Source: Desulfovibrio sp. JC022 | Lineage (GTDB): Bacteria > Desulfobacterota > Desulfovibrionia > Desulfovibrionales > Desulfovibrionaceae | Assembly (NCBI RefSeq): GCF_010470665.1 | Contig: NZ_VOPZ01000001.1 | Location: forward strand, 372,001-436,000 | Direction: 5' to 3' | DNA length: 64,000 bases | Part shown: piece after piece, positions 25,322 through 34,224 of the stretch | Position numbering within the stretch: position 1 is the first letter of the stretch | How the letters are laid out: each line of letters begins with the position of its first letter | Notes under the pieces: model-generated | Told to the model about the DNA's origin: nothing | What the model saw: the letters and a program-made list of their open reading frames with translations, nothing else | Database searches by the model: none | Translations under genes and position numbers: made by a program

Positions 25322-27688
25322 GTGGCAAATAAAGAGAACAGTGACAAATATGAACTTTTCAAGGATGTGATGGAGCATCGGCTGCTACAGGCCGATATTC
25401 GTCAGGTGTTGAATCAACTGTCCTTGGAAGATCGTGATTTTTTTGTCGAGACGCTGACAGGCACTTTCGACAAGTTGAATGCTGTTCTGGAAGTCACACA
25501 TCAGGTGTCGGATATCCTGACGCTTGATATTCTGTTCACCCGCCTTGTGGAACTGACCACCGAGGCGTTACGCGCGGACAGGGGGACGATTTTTCTCAAT
25601 GATCCCGAGACGGACGAATTGTTCTCGCGCGTGGCCATGGGGGAATTAATTCAGGAAATCCGGTTTCCCAACCACTTGGGAATAGCAGGTTCGGTTTTTA
25701 CTTCCGGTGAGTCGATCATCATTGATGACGCCTACGCCGATCCCAGATTCAATCCGGAAGTGGACAAAAAAACCGGCTATCGCACCCGCAATATTGTCAC
25801 CGCTCCCATACGGGGGAAGGATGGCATTGCCGTGGGTGTGGTCCAGTTGCTCAACAAGCATGAAAACAATTTTTCCGAACATGACCTTTCCCTGCTGGAA
25901 GCCATGGCCGCTCAGGCCGCCTCGGCACTGATCAACGCCCAATTGTTCGAGCAGGTCACCCGTGCCCGTAAGGAAGAGACGCAACTCCTTGAGGTTACCA
26001 AGGCCATCTCCAAGGAAATCCATCTCAAGCCTCTCATTAACAGGATCATGTCCACCACTTCCATGCTTCTGGATGCCGACCGCAGCACTTTGTTTTTGAA
26101 CGATGAAAAAACAAAAGAATTGTGGTCCATGGTTGCTCAGGGAATGGAGACAAAGGAAATCCGTTTTCCCAACCATCTTGGCATAGCCGGATCGGTGTTT
26201 ACGTCCGGAAGTACTGTCAATATTCCGGACGCGTATGCAGATTCCCGGTTTAACCCCGAGGTGGACAAGAAGACCGGATACAGGACCAATACCATTTTGT
26301 GCATGCCGGTGAAGAACAAGTCCGGCAAGATCATCGGCGTGGTCCAGTCTTTGAACAAGAAGGGCGGTCCGTTCACCGGCGTCGATGAAAAACGGCTTAA
26401 TGCTTTTTCTGCTCAGGCTTCCATTGCGATCGAGAATGCAACGCTTTTTGAAGAAGTCCTGACTATGAAAAATTACAATGAGTCCATGCTTGAATCCATG
26501 GCCAACGGCGTGGTCACGTTCAACGAGGACGGGATTGCCCAAAAATGCAATTTGTCTGCGGAGCGTATTCTGGAAATGCGCGAAATGGATATTCTTGCCA
26601 AGAAGGCGGACGAGCTCTTTGTGGATGATAATGAATGGATTGCGAACGCTGTTCACAAGACGGTTACCGACAATACGACCGAGTTGGTCATGGATGCTGA
26701 ACTGTCCACCCTCGGTAAGGCCAAGTCCGTGAATGTATCGAGCAAGCCTCTGGTTAATTCCAAGGGTGTGAACCTCGGCGTACTGCTCGTCCTCGAGGAT
26801 TTTTCGAGCGAAAAACGACTCAAGGGTACTCTGGCCCGGTATATGACCAAGGAAGTGGCTGACCAGCTTATGGACAATGAGGCCATGCTCGGCGGGCAGC
26901 TCAAGGAGGCCACTGTCTTTTTTTCCGACATCCGCAGTTTTACCACCCTGTCCGAGTCCTTGGGGGCACAGGAAACAGTCTCCATGCTCAACGACTATTT
27001 TACCGATATGGTGGAAATCCTTTTCGAACGAGGGGGGATACTGGACAAATACATCGGCGACGCAATTATGGCCGTGTTCGGCACACCATTTGCGACGGAT
27101 CGCGACGCTGATCAAGCTGTTTTGTCAGCCATTGAGATGATGCGTTCCCTGCGCGATTTTAATGAACGCCGGTTCAAGGAGGGGCACGATCCTATCGATA
27201 TCGGAATAGGTCTGAATACCGCCCCGGTGGTTGTAGGCAACATCGGGTCCCTCAAGCGCATGGACTACACCGTGATCGGTGACGGGGTGAACTTGGCGGC
27301 CCGATTGGAGGGGGCTAACAAGATGTATGGTTCCCACATCCTGATCAGCGAGTTCACGGTGGCGGCTCTCAAAGACGACTATCTCCTGCGGGAAGCAGAT
27401 CTTATTCAGGTCAAGGGCAAAACCGAGCCTGTGGCCATTTATGAAGTGCTTGACCATGCCAGGGAGGAGCACCACCCACTCCTCCGGGAGGTGGTCCGTA
27501 CCTTTGTTCATGCTCTGGAAGTTTATCGCAACCGGGAGTTCAAAGCCGCGCGGAAGCTTTTTAAGGAATGTTTAAAGCTTTTGCCCGGTGACAAGATGAG
27601 CGCAATGTACATTGATCGATGCGACCACTTCCTCTGCTCCCCGCCACCAGCCGATTGGGACGGCGTTTGGGTCATGCTGAGCAAGTAG
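25322..27688 (+). CDS. CyaB1-like class III adenylate cyclase (GAF-GAF-PAS-cyclase)
   Basis: This cytoplasmic enzyme of about 788 residues makes cyclic nucleotide. Order: N-terminal helix; GAF-A (about 50-205); GAF-B (about 225-380); PAS (about 390-500); class III cyclase domain (about 525-710); TPR-like C-terminus (ALEVYRNREFKAARKLFKEC). Metal aspartates are in TVFFSDIRSFTTLSES and ILDKYIGDAIMAVFG; the catalytic Asn/Arg region is VIGDGVNLAARLEGA. The Lys (LDKYIGD) and Thr (DYTVIGD) pair points to ATP and class IIIb. GAF-B has a full cyclic-nucleotide NKFDE motif (NKKGGPFTGVDE); GAF-A is close (NKHENNFSEHDL). This matches Anabaena CyaB1, which cAMP activates through its GAFs. The GTG at 25322 follows AGGAG; a TTG at 25319 is less likely. 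The gene lies between an intact and a truncated dsrC. Confidence 0.93.
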   Translation: MANKENSDKYELFKDVMEHRLLQADIRQVLNQLSLEDRDFFVETLTGTFDKLNAVLEVTHQVSDILTLDILFTRLVELTTEALRADRGTIFLNDPETDELFSRVAMGELIQEIRFPNHLGIAGSVFTSGESIIIDDAYADPRFNPEVDKKTGYRTRNIVTAPIRGKDGIAVGVVQLLNKHENNFSEHDLSLLEAMAAQAASALINAQLFEQVTRARKEETQLLEVTKAISKEIHLKPLINRIMSTTSMLLDADRSTLFLNDEKTKELWSMVAQGMETKEIRFPNHLGIAGSVFTSGSTVNIPDAYADSRFNPEVDKKTGYRTNTILCMPVKNKSGKIIGVVQSLNKKGGPFTGVDEKRLNAFSAQASIAIENATLFEEVLTMKNYNESMLESMANGVVTFNEDGIAQKCNLSAERILEMREMDILAKKADELFVDDNEWIANAVHKTVTDNTTELVMDAELSTLGKAKSVNVSSKPLVNSKGVNLGVLLVLEDFSSEKRLKGTLARYMTKEVADQLMDNEAMLGGQLKEATVFFSDIRSFTTLSESLGAQETVSMLNDYFTDMVEILFERGGILDKYIGDAIMAVFGTPFATDRDADQAVLSAIEMMRSLRDFNERRFKEGHDPIDIGIGLNTAPVVVGNIGSLKRMDYTVIGDGVNLAARLEGANKMYGSHILISEFTVAALKDDYLLREADLIQVKGKTEPVAIYEVLDHAREEHHPLLREVVRTFVHALEVYRNREFKAARKLFKECLKLLPGDKMSAMYIDRCDHFLCSPPPADWDGVWVMLSK

Positions 27689-27696
27689 ATAGCAAT

Positions 27697-27926
27697 TTGA
27701 CTTCTGTAAAGAAGGCGAAGGCATCAAAGAACTGAACGAAGAGCACCAGAAAGTTATCGACTTCTTGCAGGACTACTACAAGAAGAACGGTATCGCACCT
27801 ATGGTCCGTATCCTTTCCAAGGTTACCGGATTCAAACTCAAGCGCATTTATGAGCTGTTCCCCTCCGGTCCCGGTAAGGGAGCTTGTAAAATGGCTGGTC
27901 TGCCTAAGCCTACCGGCTGCGTATAG
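27697..27926 (+). pseudogene. 5'-truncated dsrC copy
   Basis: The last 76 codons of dsrC are repeated almost exactly, starting eight bases after the cyclase stop. There is no start codon or ribosome binding site, and an in-frame TAG lies just before the copy. The reading frame itself is intact to the final Cys-Val and stop, with one replacement (His to Arg in FKLKRIYEL). An internal ATG could give a fragment of about 41 residues, but nothing supports its translation. The high identity means the duplication is recent or kept alike by gene conversion. Confidence 0.92.
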
Positions 27927-28030
27927 TTTTTAAGTTAATCAGTTTGTGAATTGTGAAGCAGTCACGTTGGCTGTTTCACAGCGAGTCCAAAGTCAGAAAA
28001 ACCCCGGGGATCGGCTCTGGGGTTCTTTGT
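27697..28030 (+). repeat. Direct repeat, right copy (truncated dsrC plus terminator)
   Basis: This is the right partner of the repeat at 24905-25239. It includes the copied terminator (about 27999-28027), whose stem and T run have decayed slightly (CTGGGG, TTCTTT). The intervening unique segment (25240-27696) contains only the cyclase gene. Confidence 0.95.
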
Positions 28031-28054
28031 GCATTCCAGTGTTTTGTGCTTTGC

Positions 28055-28498
28055 TTAGTCTATCCGACTGGCTGCGTATTTGTCCTTTATGTAGTATCTG
28101 TCATTTATACTTCGGCAGATAACTCCTGCAGCATGTTTATCATTAAATTCTAATGTAAATTTTGCAAAGCCGGGATTTGATATGAATTCGTTTTTTCTAA
28201 TAGGTGTTATAGTGCATTCGTGGCGGTCGGATATAAATTCCTCTTTCATCAGATTAGGAAGTCTAGTGGTACACTCAGCTTTATGAGCATCTCCATGTCC
28301 CCAGTCTATAAGCACGTTATAGGCTGTCCATCTTCCGTTCCATGCCTTACTGGTTACGGTAACAGTGCAATAGTAATGGTGGTATCCCCCGACGCTATCG
28401 AATTTGCCGAATCCTTCGTAGCGGTGGGTTTGGGCATTTGCCGATGATGCCATTGTCGTTGCCAGAAGAATTAAAAGATACACAGGAATGAATTTCAT
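28055..28498 (-). CDS. Hypothetical secreted protein
   Basis: This 147-residue exported protein has a signal peptide ending ANA at about residue 22, followed by QTHRYEGFGKF. The mature protein is small and probably beta-rich, with four cysteines that could form disulfides in the periplasm (HYYCTVTV, AECTTR, HECTIT, GVICRS). It matches no family I know. The ATG is preceded by GGAGG. It lies 23 bases downstream of a lipoprotein gene on the same strand, so the two form a likely envelope-related pair. Its end faces the truncated dsrC copy. Confidence 0.75.
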   Translation of the reverse strand: MKFIPVYLLILLATTMASSANAQTHRYEGFGKFDSVGGYHHYYCTVTVTSKAWNGRWTAYNVLIDWGHGDAHKAECTTRLPNLMKEEFISDRHECTITPIRKNEFISNPGFAKFTLEFNDKHAAGVICRSINDRYYIKDKYAASRID

Positions 28499-28521
28499 AA
28501 AAGTACCTCCGTTAATGCCGT

Positions 28522-29232
28522 TTATCGCACGATCTTATCAATCTGTCGATTCAAAGGCAGAAAATCCGTGAATGTATACCAAGGGTCTTCAAGAATTACG
28601 GCATTCTCTATTTTCTCTTCCACATCACCTTGCTGATACTTATCCATGATGAGTACAGTGTCCGCTCTCTTGTCAAAGGCGGTAAAAAAATCTTTCTGCG
28701 CCTGAGTAAGTCCACCATAATTTGTAGAACTGAATAACTTCTTAGTCAGGGCAGGATCAACTTTCCCGGCATAGCCGATGGAAATTTTTTGTGCAGGGGA
28801 TATCAGTTTGTTGCAGATACGCACTGCCGTGTATCCGGGCTGGGAGGCCAGACCGCTTTTGCCTGAATCGGGCGGGACGAGAAAAGTGCGGCAGTAATAG
28901 CTTTCACCTGCTATTTTTCGCGTATAAATGCCTGTATTGGGTAACTTGTCGCCCGGAACCTGTTTGGGGCGTACAGTCCAGCCCTGTCGCATGTTGATGA
29001 TCTCCACCCATGCTCCGTTATTGCCTTCCCGGTCAGAGTAAAAATAAGTGTGTACGCTGGCTTTGCTCTTGTTCTCTTTGTACTCACCCTGATATTCCAG
29101 ACCGTTGAATTGTATGGTCAAGGCCGGTGATTTGGTGGAATAGAAACCATGCTTGCCGGGAACTTTCTGGGCCACGCATCCGCAAAGGATGAGATTTGCC
29201 AGCAAAATGAATATCAGGAAAAGTTTTTTCAT
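28522..29232 (-). CDS. Hypothetical lipoprotein
   Basis: This 236-residue protein has a lipoprotein signal: hydrophobic LFLIFILLANLILCGC, with the lipobox Cys at about residue 19 (LCGC followed by VAQ). The residue after the Cys is Val, which would allow outer-membrane sorting under the E. coli rule. The mature part has no domain I can name; it contains two cysteines (YYCRTF and VRICNK) and a C-terminal acidic region. It is located between lpxB and a secreted-protein gene, all on the minus strand, so an envelope role is plausible but unproven. Confidence 0.75.
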   Translation of the reverse strand: MKKLFLIFILLANLILCGCVAQKVPGKHGFYSTKSPALTIQFNGLEYQGEYKENKSKASVHTYFYSDREGNNGAWVEIINMRQGWTVRPKQVPGDKLPNTGIYTRKIAGESYYCRTFLVPPDSGKSGLASQPGYTAVRICNKLISPAQKISIGYAGKVDPALTKKLFSSTNYGGLTQAQKDFFTAFDKRADTVLIMDKYQQGDVEEKIENAVILEDPWYTFTDFLPLNRQIDKIVR

Positions 29233-29268
29233 AGTGATAATCCGGTGACTTTCTTTCAGGTTATGGTT

Positions 29269-30396
29269 CTACAAGGTTTTTAAATCCTGCAAAATCGTTT
29301 CTGCTGTCCGTGCAGCCACACCCGGTTCTCCTATCATTTCACGCAATTCTTTTAATTCAGATCTTACTTTTTCCGCTGATTCAGGGAAGCCCACCCACTG
29401 GCGGATTTGTTTGTAGAAGTTATCCGCAGTTGCATTTTCCAGCAGGTATTCCGGCAGGATCAGCTTATCCGGGATGATGTTGGCGAGGCTGACATATTTA
29501 ATTTTGATAATTTTTTTAGCCAGAAAGCCACTCAGGGCGGACATCTTGTAGGCCACCAGCGTAGGGGTTCCGATGAGAGCGCATTCCAGAGTTGCGGTAC
29601 CGGAAGCAGCCATTATCACATTGGAATTGCGCATGAGCCGATATCTGTTCTCCGGCTGATTGATGGTCACCGGGATATGATCCGGCCAGAAATGGCGCAA
29701 CTTTTCCTCTTTTACACCCGGCGCGCGGGCAATGGAAAATTTCAGTTCCGGGAAATCTTTTGAGAGCCTTTCCGCTGCCATGGCGAATTCCGGCAGCAGT
29801 GATGATATTTCCTTGCTCCGGCTGCCCGGCAGGATGCCCACAAGATTCGGGTCCGGGGCGATGGCATCCAGTTCATCAAGGGGCATGAGATCCAGCAGGG
29901 GATGGCCCACGTACTGGGCATCAACCCCGCGATCTTTAAAGAATTGTTGCTCAAAGGGCAGGATGCACAGAATCTTACGCACGTGTTTTTGCAGGAATTT
30001 TGCGCGGCCCTGACGCCATGCCCAGATTTGCGGGGTGATGTAATAGTAGACAGGAATATCCAGTTTGCGGGCAATTTTGACCAGTCGGAAATTGAAGTCC
30101 GGGCAGTCGATGAGAATGATTGCCTTGGGACGTTCTGCTTTAAGGATATCCTCAATCTGCCCGAAAAGTTTCAGCAGCCGGGGCAATTTGGGCAGGACTT
30201 CGGTCAGCCCTACCAGTGAAATGAGCTGCATGGGGTAGCGGATGTCGCAGCCCGCATTTTCCATATCGGAACCGCCCATGCCCATAACTTTCAGGCCGGG
30301 GTCGCGCTCCATGAGTTCTTTTGCCAGCCGTGCTCCGTGCATGTCGCCGGAAGCTTCGCCTGCGTTGATCCAGATGCTGTTATTTTTAACGCTCAT
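29269..30396 (-). CDS. lpxB: Lipid-A-disaccharide synthase
   Basis: LpxB joins lipid X and UDP-2,3-diacylglucosamine to the lipid A disaccharide at the inner membrane (GT19 family). At 375 residues it has normal length. Signatures: IWINAGEASGDMHGARLAKE (about residues 8-27), VMGMGGSDMENAG, YYITPQIWAWRQGRAKFL (about 137-154), GILPGSRSKEISSLLPEF (about 189-206) and AASGTATLECALIGTP near the end. The other lpx genes are not in the window. A lipoprotein gene follows 36 bases downstream. Confidence 0.97.
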   Translation of the reverse strand: MSVKNNSIWINAGEASGDMHGARLAKELMERDPGLKVMGMGGSDMENAGCDIRYPMQLISLVGLTEVLPKLPRLLKLFGQIEDILKAERPKAIILIDCPDFNFRLVKIARKLDIPVYYYITPQIWAWRQGRAKFLQKHVRKILCILPFEQQFFKDRGVDAQYVGHPLLDLMPLDELDAIAPDPNLVGILPGSRSKEISSLLPEFAMAAERLSKDFPELKFSIARAPGVKEEKLRHFWPDHIPVTINQPENRYRLMRNSNVIMAASGTATLECALIGTPTLVAYKMSALSGFLAKKIIKIKYVSLANIIPDKLILPEYLLENATADNFYKQIRQWVGFPESAEKVRSELKELREMIGEPGVAARTAETILQDLKTL

Positions 30397-30607
30397 TTTT
30401 AGTTCTCATAATAGTGGTTTAAAGCAGGACAATACGTTTGCATTCTTGAAAAAGCAACGCTTGAGGCGGTCGCGAAAGTCTGCTGAAATTTGTTTACGAA
30501 TTTAAGCGTTATAAAGGGAACTGCTTGCAATGATGGATTAAATAGTGTTAAGTCCCAACATGGTTGTGAGGTAGTTTTTAGAATTTCATTTTATTAAGGA
30601 GTGTTAG

Positions 30608-30868
30608 ATGGCTCAAAAGAACGTAAAAAATATGATGGGCGTTCTGTCCGGGGTTTTTGCTCATACAGGTCACCTTTCTAAAGAAGAAGCCATGAAAATG
30701 GCTGGCATGGACGAAGCTGAGTTCAAGACAGTTTACGAAAAAGCAGCAAATGTTGTTAAAAAGCTGGAAAGCTACGACAGTGCAGCTGAAAAATATGACA
30801 ACTTTTCAGAACACCTCTGGGAAGAACTTCAGGAATACGTTAAGAAGTTCGGTCCTTTCGGTGTGTAA
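30608..30868 (+). CDS. Small helical hypothetical protein
   Basis: This 86-residue protein with no signal peptide appears mostly helical (SKEEAMKMAGMDEAEFKTVY, ENFSEHLWEELQEYVKKF-like content) and ends in GPFGV. I do not recognise a family. It has a strong ribosome binding site (AAGGAG) and its own terminator, with an upstream intergenic region of about 210 bases, all signs of a well-expressed single gene. The abundance of Met and Lys residues is notable. Confidence 0.75.
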   Translation: MAQKNVKNMMGVLSGVFAHTGHLSKEEAMKMAGMDEAEFKTVYEKAANVVKKLESYDSAAEKYDNFSEHLWEELQEYVKKFGPFGV

Positions 30869-30892
30869 TTAAATTTCCGTTTTTACGGTATA

Positions 30893-30925
30893 AAGGGGAG
30901 ATCTTCTGATCTTCCCTTTTTTTAT
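30893..30925. terminator. Terminator between small gene and prepilin peptidase gene
   Basis: An 11-bp stem (AAGGGGAGATC / GATCTTCCCTT, one G:T) is followed by TTTTTTT on the plus strand. Convergent genes flank it. Confidence 0.8.
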
Positions 30926-31704
30926 ATCAGATACCAGTTCCAGAACGGATCAGCGTAAAGAATAGTCAGCATGGACCCCAGCGCAAGGAACGGTCCAAAG
31001 GGAATCATTGAGCCGTATTCCTGATCTTTATCAACCACCATCATGATCAGTCCGGCTACAAGTCCAGTGAATGCTGAAACCGTGATCACCAGCGGCAGGT
31101 TCTGCGGCCCGGCCAATGCTCCGATCATGAACATGATCTTAACATCTCCCAGTCCAAGTCCTTCAGTTCCTTTCAATCCCCGGTAGAGCAGGCGCAACGA
31201 CCAGAATAATCCCCCGCCGATGCCTGCTCCGAGCAGCGCGCCTTCCCAGCCTACGGGAGTGAACATGGCTGCGCAGGGAATAGCAATCACTGAGCCGGGT
31301 ATGGTGATGATGTCCGGCAGAATGAAGGTTTGCAGATCTATGAATGAAGCCACAATCATCAGTCCGCCGAAAAACATGTATACCAGCCACTGTGCGGAGG
31401 GTCCGAATGTGAGCATTAGCAGTACTGCCCATGCAACCGACACCAGTTCGATCACAGAGTATATGGGGCTGATTTTTTGTTTGCAGGCGGAGCATTTGCC
31501 GCGCAGCAGCAGGTAGCTGATTAGAGGGATATTTTCATACCAGCGGATAGTGTGTCCGCAATCAGGGCAGGTTGAACGGCGCGGATTGATCAATGTCTGA
31601 CCGTTGATGTAACGGGATACTGCGCAGCCGTAGAAGCTGCCCAGAATTGCCCCGATTAAGGCTGCTGCCACGATCTGAAAAATATTTATGGAAATTAGAT
31701 GCAT
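30922..31704 (-). CDS. pilD: Prepilin peptidase / N-methyltransferase (A24 family)
   Basis: This polytopic inner-membrane aspartic protease cleaves and N-methylates type IV pilin or type II secretion pseudopilin precursors. The 260 residues hold the cytoplasmic zinc-type cysteine pairs (STCPDCGHTIRWYENIPLI and KCSACKQKI, about residues 44-76), the methyltransferase region, and both catalytic aspartates: SFIDLQTFILPD (about 120-131) and LGLGDVKIMF (about 185-194). About seven hydrophobic helices follow. No pilus or secretion genes are adjacent. AAGG precedes the ATG. Both activities look intact. Confidence 0.95.
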   Translation of the reverse strand: MHLISINIFQIVAAALIGAILGSFYGCAVSRYINGQTLINPRRSTCPDCGHTIRWYENIPLISYLLLRGKCSACKQKISPIYSVIELVSVAWAVLLMLTFGPSAQWLVYMFFGGLMIVASFIDLQTFILPDIITIPGSVIAIPCAAMFTPVGWEGALLGAGIGGGLFWSLRLLYRGLKGTEGLGLGDVKIMFMIGALAGPQNLPLVITVSAFTGLVAGLIMMVVDKDQEYGSMIPFGPFLALGSMLTILYADPFWNWYLI

Positions 31705-31824
31705 GTTGACCTTGGATAACTTGAAGATTTAGGGTGTCTCTGCAAAGCAGTTGCGTCTGACTTATTAGTAAAAAAGTGGATACGACACTTAAGATAATTG
31801 AACAAGCTTTCTACGGAGACTCAA

Positions 31825-33114
31825 ATGGGTGGCAAATATAGATTCATACCGGAACTCAGTGCACAGGAACTTGCAGATAAACAGCTGGAAGGATTGAAAT
31901 GGACCGTAGCGCATACCGCCGTCAACAGCCCATTCTATCAGTCGCAGTATAAAGAGCAGGGAATTGAACCGGGCGATATCAAGTCTCTTGACGATTTACA
32001 GAAGCTTCCTTTCACCACTGCCGATCACCTTAAGGAAGGGTATCCGCTACCGCTGCTTTCCGTGCCCGAAGAGGATGTTGTGCGCATTCACGGTTCCAGC
32101 GGAACCACCGGGAAGCGCAAGATTTTATCTTACACCCGTAAGGACATCGAAACATGGAAAAACATGTTTGCCCGTTGCTACGAGCTTGCCGGGTTGACCA
32201 CTCTTGACCGGGTACAGGTCTGTGTGGGGTATGGCCTGTGGACTGCCGGGGCTGGATTTCAGCTCGGTTCGGAACATTTCGGGGCCATGACTCTGCCTGT
32301 AGGGCCGGGGATGCTTGAAATTCAGCTCCAGATTCTGGAAGACCTCGGGGCTACCTGTCTTTGTTCCACCGCTTCCATGGCTCTTTTGCTTGGCGAGGAA
32401 GCACAGAAAGCGGGTATAGTGGAACGGCTTAAGCTTAAACGTTGTATTTTCGGCGGTGAAGCCTGTTCCAGCAAGATGCGCAAGCAGTTTGAGGAAGCCC
32501 TCGGGCTTGAATCTAGTCATGATATTTCGGGTATGACCGAACTTTACGGTCCCGGTGCGGGCATAGAATGTAATGCTCACGAGGGCATTCATTATTGGGG
32601 TGATGAATATATCGCAGAGATTATTGATCCGGTGACCCTTAAGCCTGTAGCTGACGGCGAAGTTGGCGAGCTTGTAGTTACCACCCTGAACAAGGAAGCC
32701 TCGCCGCTGGTTCGTTACCGCACTCGTGACCTTACCCGAATCATTCCCGGTGAGTGCTCCTGCGGTTGCGCCATGCCTCGTCACGATACAATTTCCGGCA
32801 GAAGTGACGATATGTTCATTTTTCGCGGGGTCAATATTTATCCCGGTCAGATTGCTTCTGTGCTGGAATCTTTCCCCGAAGCAAGCTCCGAGTACCAGAT
32901 TTATCTTGAACGCCGCGCAGGTCTGGACCACATGTCCGTTAAGGTTGAGCGTAAGGCCGGAGTTTCCGAAGCCAACGACGCCAACCTCGCCAAGGCCATC
33001 TGTGATGAGATCAGGAAATTCATCCTCGTGCGAGCCAATGTTGAAATCCTCAAGCCCGGCCTGCTTCCAAGAAGCTTCGCCAAGACCAAGCGAGTTTTTG
33101 ACGAAAGAGGTTAA
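31825..33114 (+). CDS. paaK: Phenylacetate-CoA ligase family protein
   Basis: The enzyme activates phenylacetate (or a related aryl acid) with ATP and CoA. At about 429 residues it fits PaaK. The AMP-binding motif IHGSSGTTGKRKILSYT is at about 84-100, followed by FGGEACSSKMRKQFEEALG, DISGMTELYGPGAGIEC (about 226-242), VVTTLNKEASPLVRYRTRDL and the C-terminal domain GRSDDMFIFRGVNIYP (about 320-335). In Desulfovibrio-type bacteria several such ligases occur in aryl-acid and amino-acid fermentation. No paa or por genes adjoin it. GGAG selects the ATG at 31825; the frame opens at a TTG at 31798. Confidence 0.93.
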   Translation: MGGKYRFIPELSAQELADKQLEGLKWTVAHTAVNSPFYQSQYKEQGIEPGDIKSLDDLQKLPFTTADHLKEGYPLPLLSVPEEDVVRIHGSSGTTGKRKILSYTRKDIETWKNMFARCYELAGLTTLDRVQVCVGYGLWTAGAGFQLGSEHFGAMTLPVGPGMLEIQLQILEDLGATCLCSTASMALLLGEEAQKAGIVERLKLKRCIFGGEACSSKMRKQFEEALGLESSHDISGMTELYGPGAGIECNAHEGIHYWGDEYIAEIIDPVTLKPVADGEVGELVVTTLNKEASPLVRYRTRDLTRIIPGECSCGCAMPRHDTISGRSDDMFIFRGVNIYPGQIASVLESFPEASSEYQIYLERRAGLDHMSVKVERKAGVSEANDANLAKAICDEIRKFILVRANVEILKPGLLPRSFAKTKRVFDERG

Positions 33115-33123
33115 TTTATAGCT

Positions 33124-33200
33124 GCCTCCGGCGGCAAAAGGGGAAGGGGGAACTTTTGCTACCGCCAAAAAGTTCCCCCTTCTCCTTTTGAATCCCCAAC
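33124..33200 (+). repeat. Hairpin element with inverted GCCGCCGGAGGC tag (copy 2)
   Basis: GCCTCCGGCGGC (33124-33135), the reverse complement of the tag, is followed by a long hairpin: AAAAGGGGAAGGGGGAACTT pairs with AAGTTCCCCCTTCTCCTTTT with small bulges. It follows the ligase gene and faces a convergent gene, where it would terminate transcription. Confidence 0.7.
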
Positions 33201-33235
33201 CCCCTCAAAACGCGTTGGTTGGATTTGGCCATGTT

Positions 33236-34156
33236 TTATTTTAACCCCTCATATATCCTATCAAGATTTTCCGAATACAATCCCAGCAGTTTTTGTTCCG
33301 CAGATTGGCCTGTTGATTTCGATGTAAGCAACGTGCTTAGGACAATTGGCTGCGCTCCGTTCTCTATAATCGCTTCATATATTTTGCCTTGCGGCATACG
33401 GTTGCAGAGCACTGCTTTGATATCATTTTCGCGGATAGATTCTTTCAAGATCGCAATATCAGATTCATTCCAATCAATCTGCTGTTTCAGGAAACTATCC
33501 ACCACCTCAATACCGAATTCTGAAATAAGATAATCGAAATCACTGGTTAGGCTGATAGCTTCCGTTGATTCAAGATCAATCAATTTGGATTCATATTTTG
33601 TGCGCAGTTTGAACAGATTTTGCTTCAGTGATTTCAGGTTGTTGTATATTTTTGGGGCATGATCCGGGTAAAGGGCTATGAGGTCTTTGGCTATGAAGTC
33701 CGCCATTTTGGTAAGATTTCCCGGTGATCGCCAGATGAAGGGAGATATTTGTCCACTCACTTTTTCCTTGATCAGTTTGACCCCGGCCTGAGTTTTGTCC
33801 ACAGGTGCGGAACCGTCGATTTCGACGATGCGTACATTGGTCCGTCTGGCGTAGGGATACAGATCATCATGCTGCCAGACGGAGCGGATGGTCACGCATG
33901 CAGCTGCATTAGAAGCCTGTTCACTGAATTTGTTCACATTTTTTTTGAAGTACCGGGCGTGGGAATTCATGGAATATGTGGCAGGTACGGTCAGGATAGT
34001 TTTAATCCCGGTTCCTTTAGTCAAAGTTTGAGTGAGCAGTTTGGTGGCTTCAAGAGAAGTCAGTATTTGCATGCCTGAAGTTTGCGAATAGTTGGTTGAT
34101 TGCTTGGCGCATCCCATGAGGCTGAGCAGCAGAATTAACGGTAGTATCTTTTTCAT
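33236..34156 (-). CDS. ZnuA-like binding lipoprotein with altered metal site
   Basis: The protein has a lipobox at about residue 16 (LSLMGCAKQ) and the TroA/ZnuA fold layout: a first lobe containing VPATYSMNSHARYFKKN, a long linking helix (LYPDHAPKIYNNLKSLKQNL) and a second lobe starting LTSDFDYLISEFGIEV. Compared with the canonical protein encoded at 35919-36842, only the His in NSHARY seems kept: the NPH position is SPF and the IHGG position is TSDF. It may therefore bind another ligand or have become a regulatory or structural partner. It is the last gene of the zinc-type importer operon, separated from the permease by a hairpin element. Confidence 0.75.
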   Translation of the reverse strand: MKKILPLILLLSLMGCAKQSTNYSQTSGMQILTSLEATKLLTQTLTKGTGIKTILTVPATYSMNSHARYFKKNVNKFSEQASNAAACVTIRSVWQHDDLYPYARRTNVRIVEIDGSAPVDKTQAGVKLIKEKVSGQISPFIWRSPGNLTKMADFIAKDLIALYPDHAPKIYNNLKSLKQNLFKLRTKYESKLIDLESTEAISLTSDFDYLISEFGIEVVDSFLKQQIDWNESDIAILKESIRENDIKAVLCNRMPQGKIYEAIIENGAQPIVLSTLLTSKSTGQSAEQKLLGLYSENLDRIYEGLK

Positions 34157-34224
34157 AACAGAATCCTATAAATTAAACCCCTTGCCCGAAAGGCAATAAC
34201 AGGGATTATTAAGGGGCTTAGCTC

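Noticed and set aside
25646-27115. 489-codon open frame opposite the cyclase gene
   Set aside because: It is antisense to a clear CyaB1-like gene with intact motifs; there is no own start signal.
27693-27926. Second functional dsrC
   Set aside because: The copy lacks the first 29 codons, has an in-frame stop just upstream and no ribosome binding site, so it is listed as a pseudogene.
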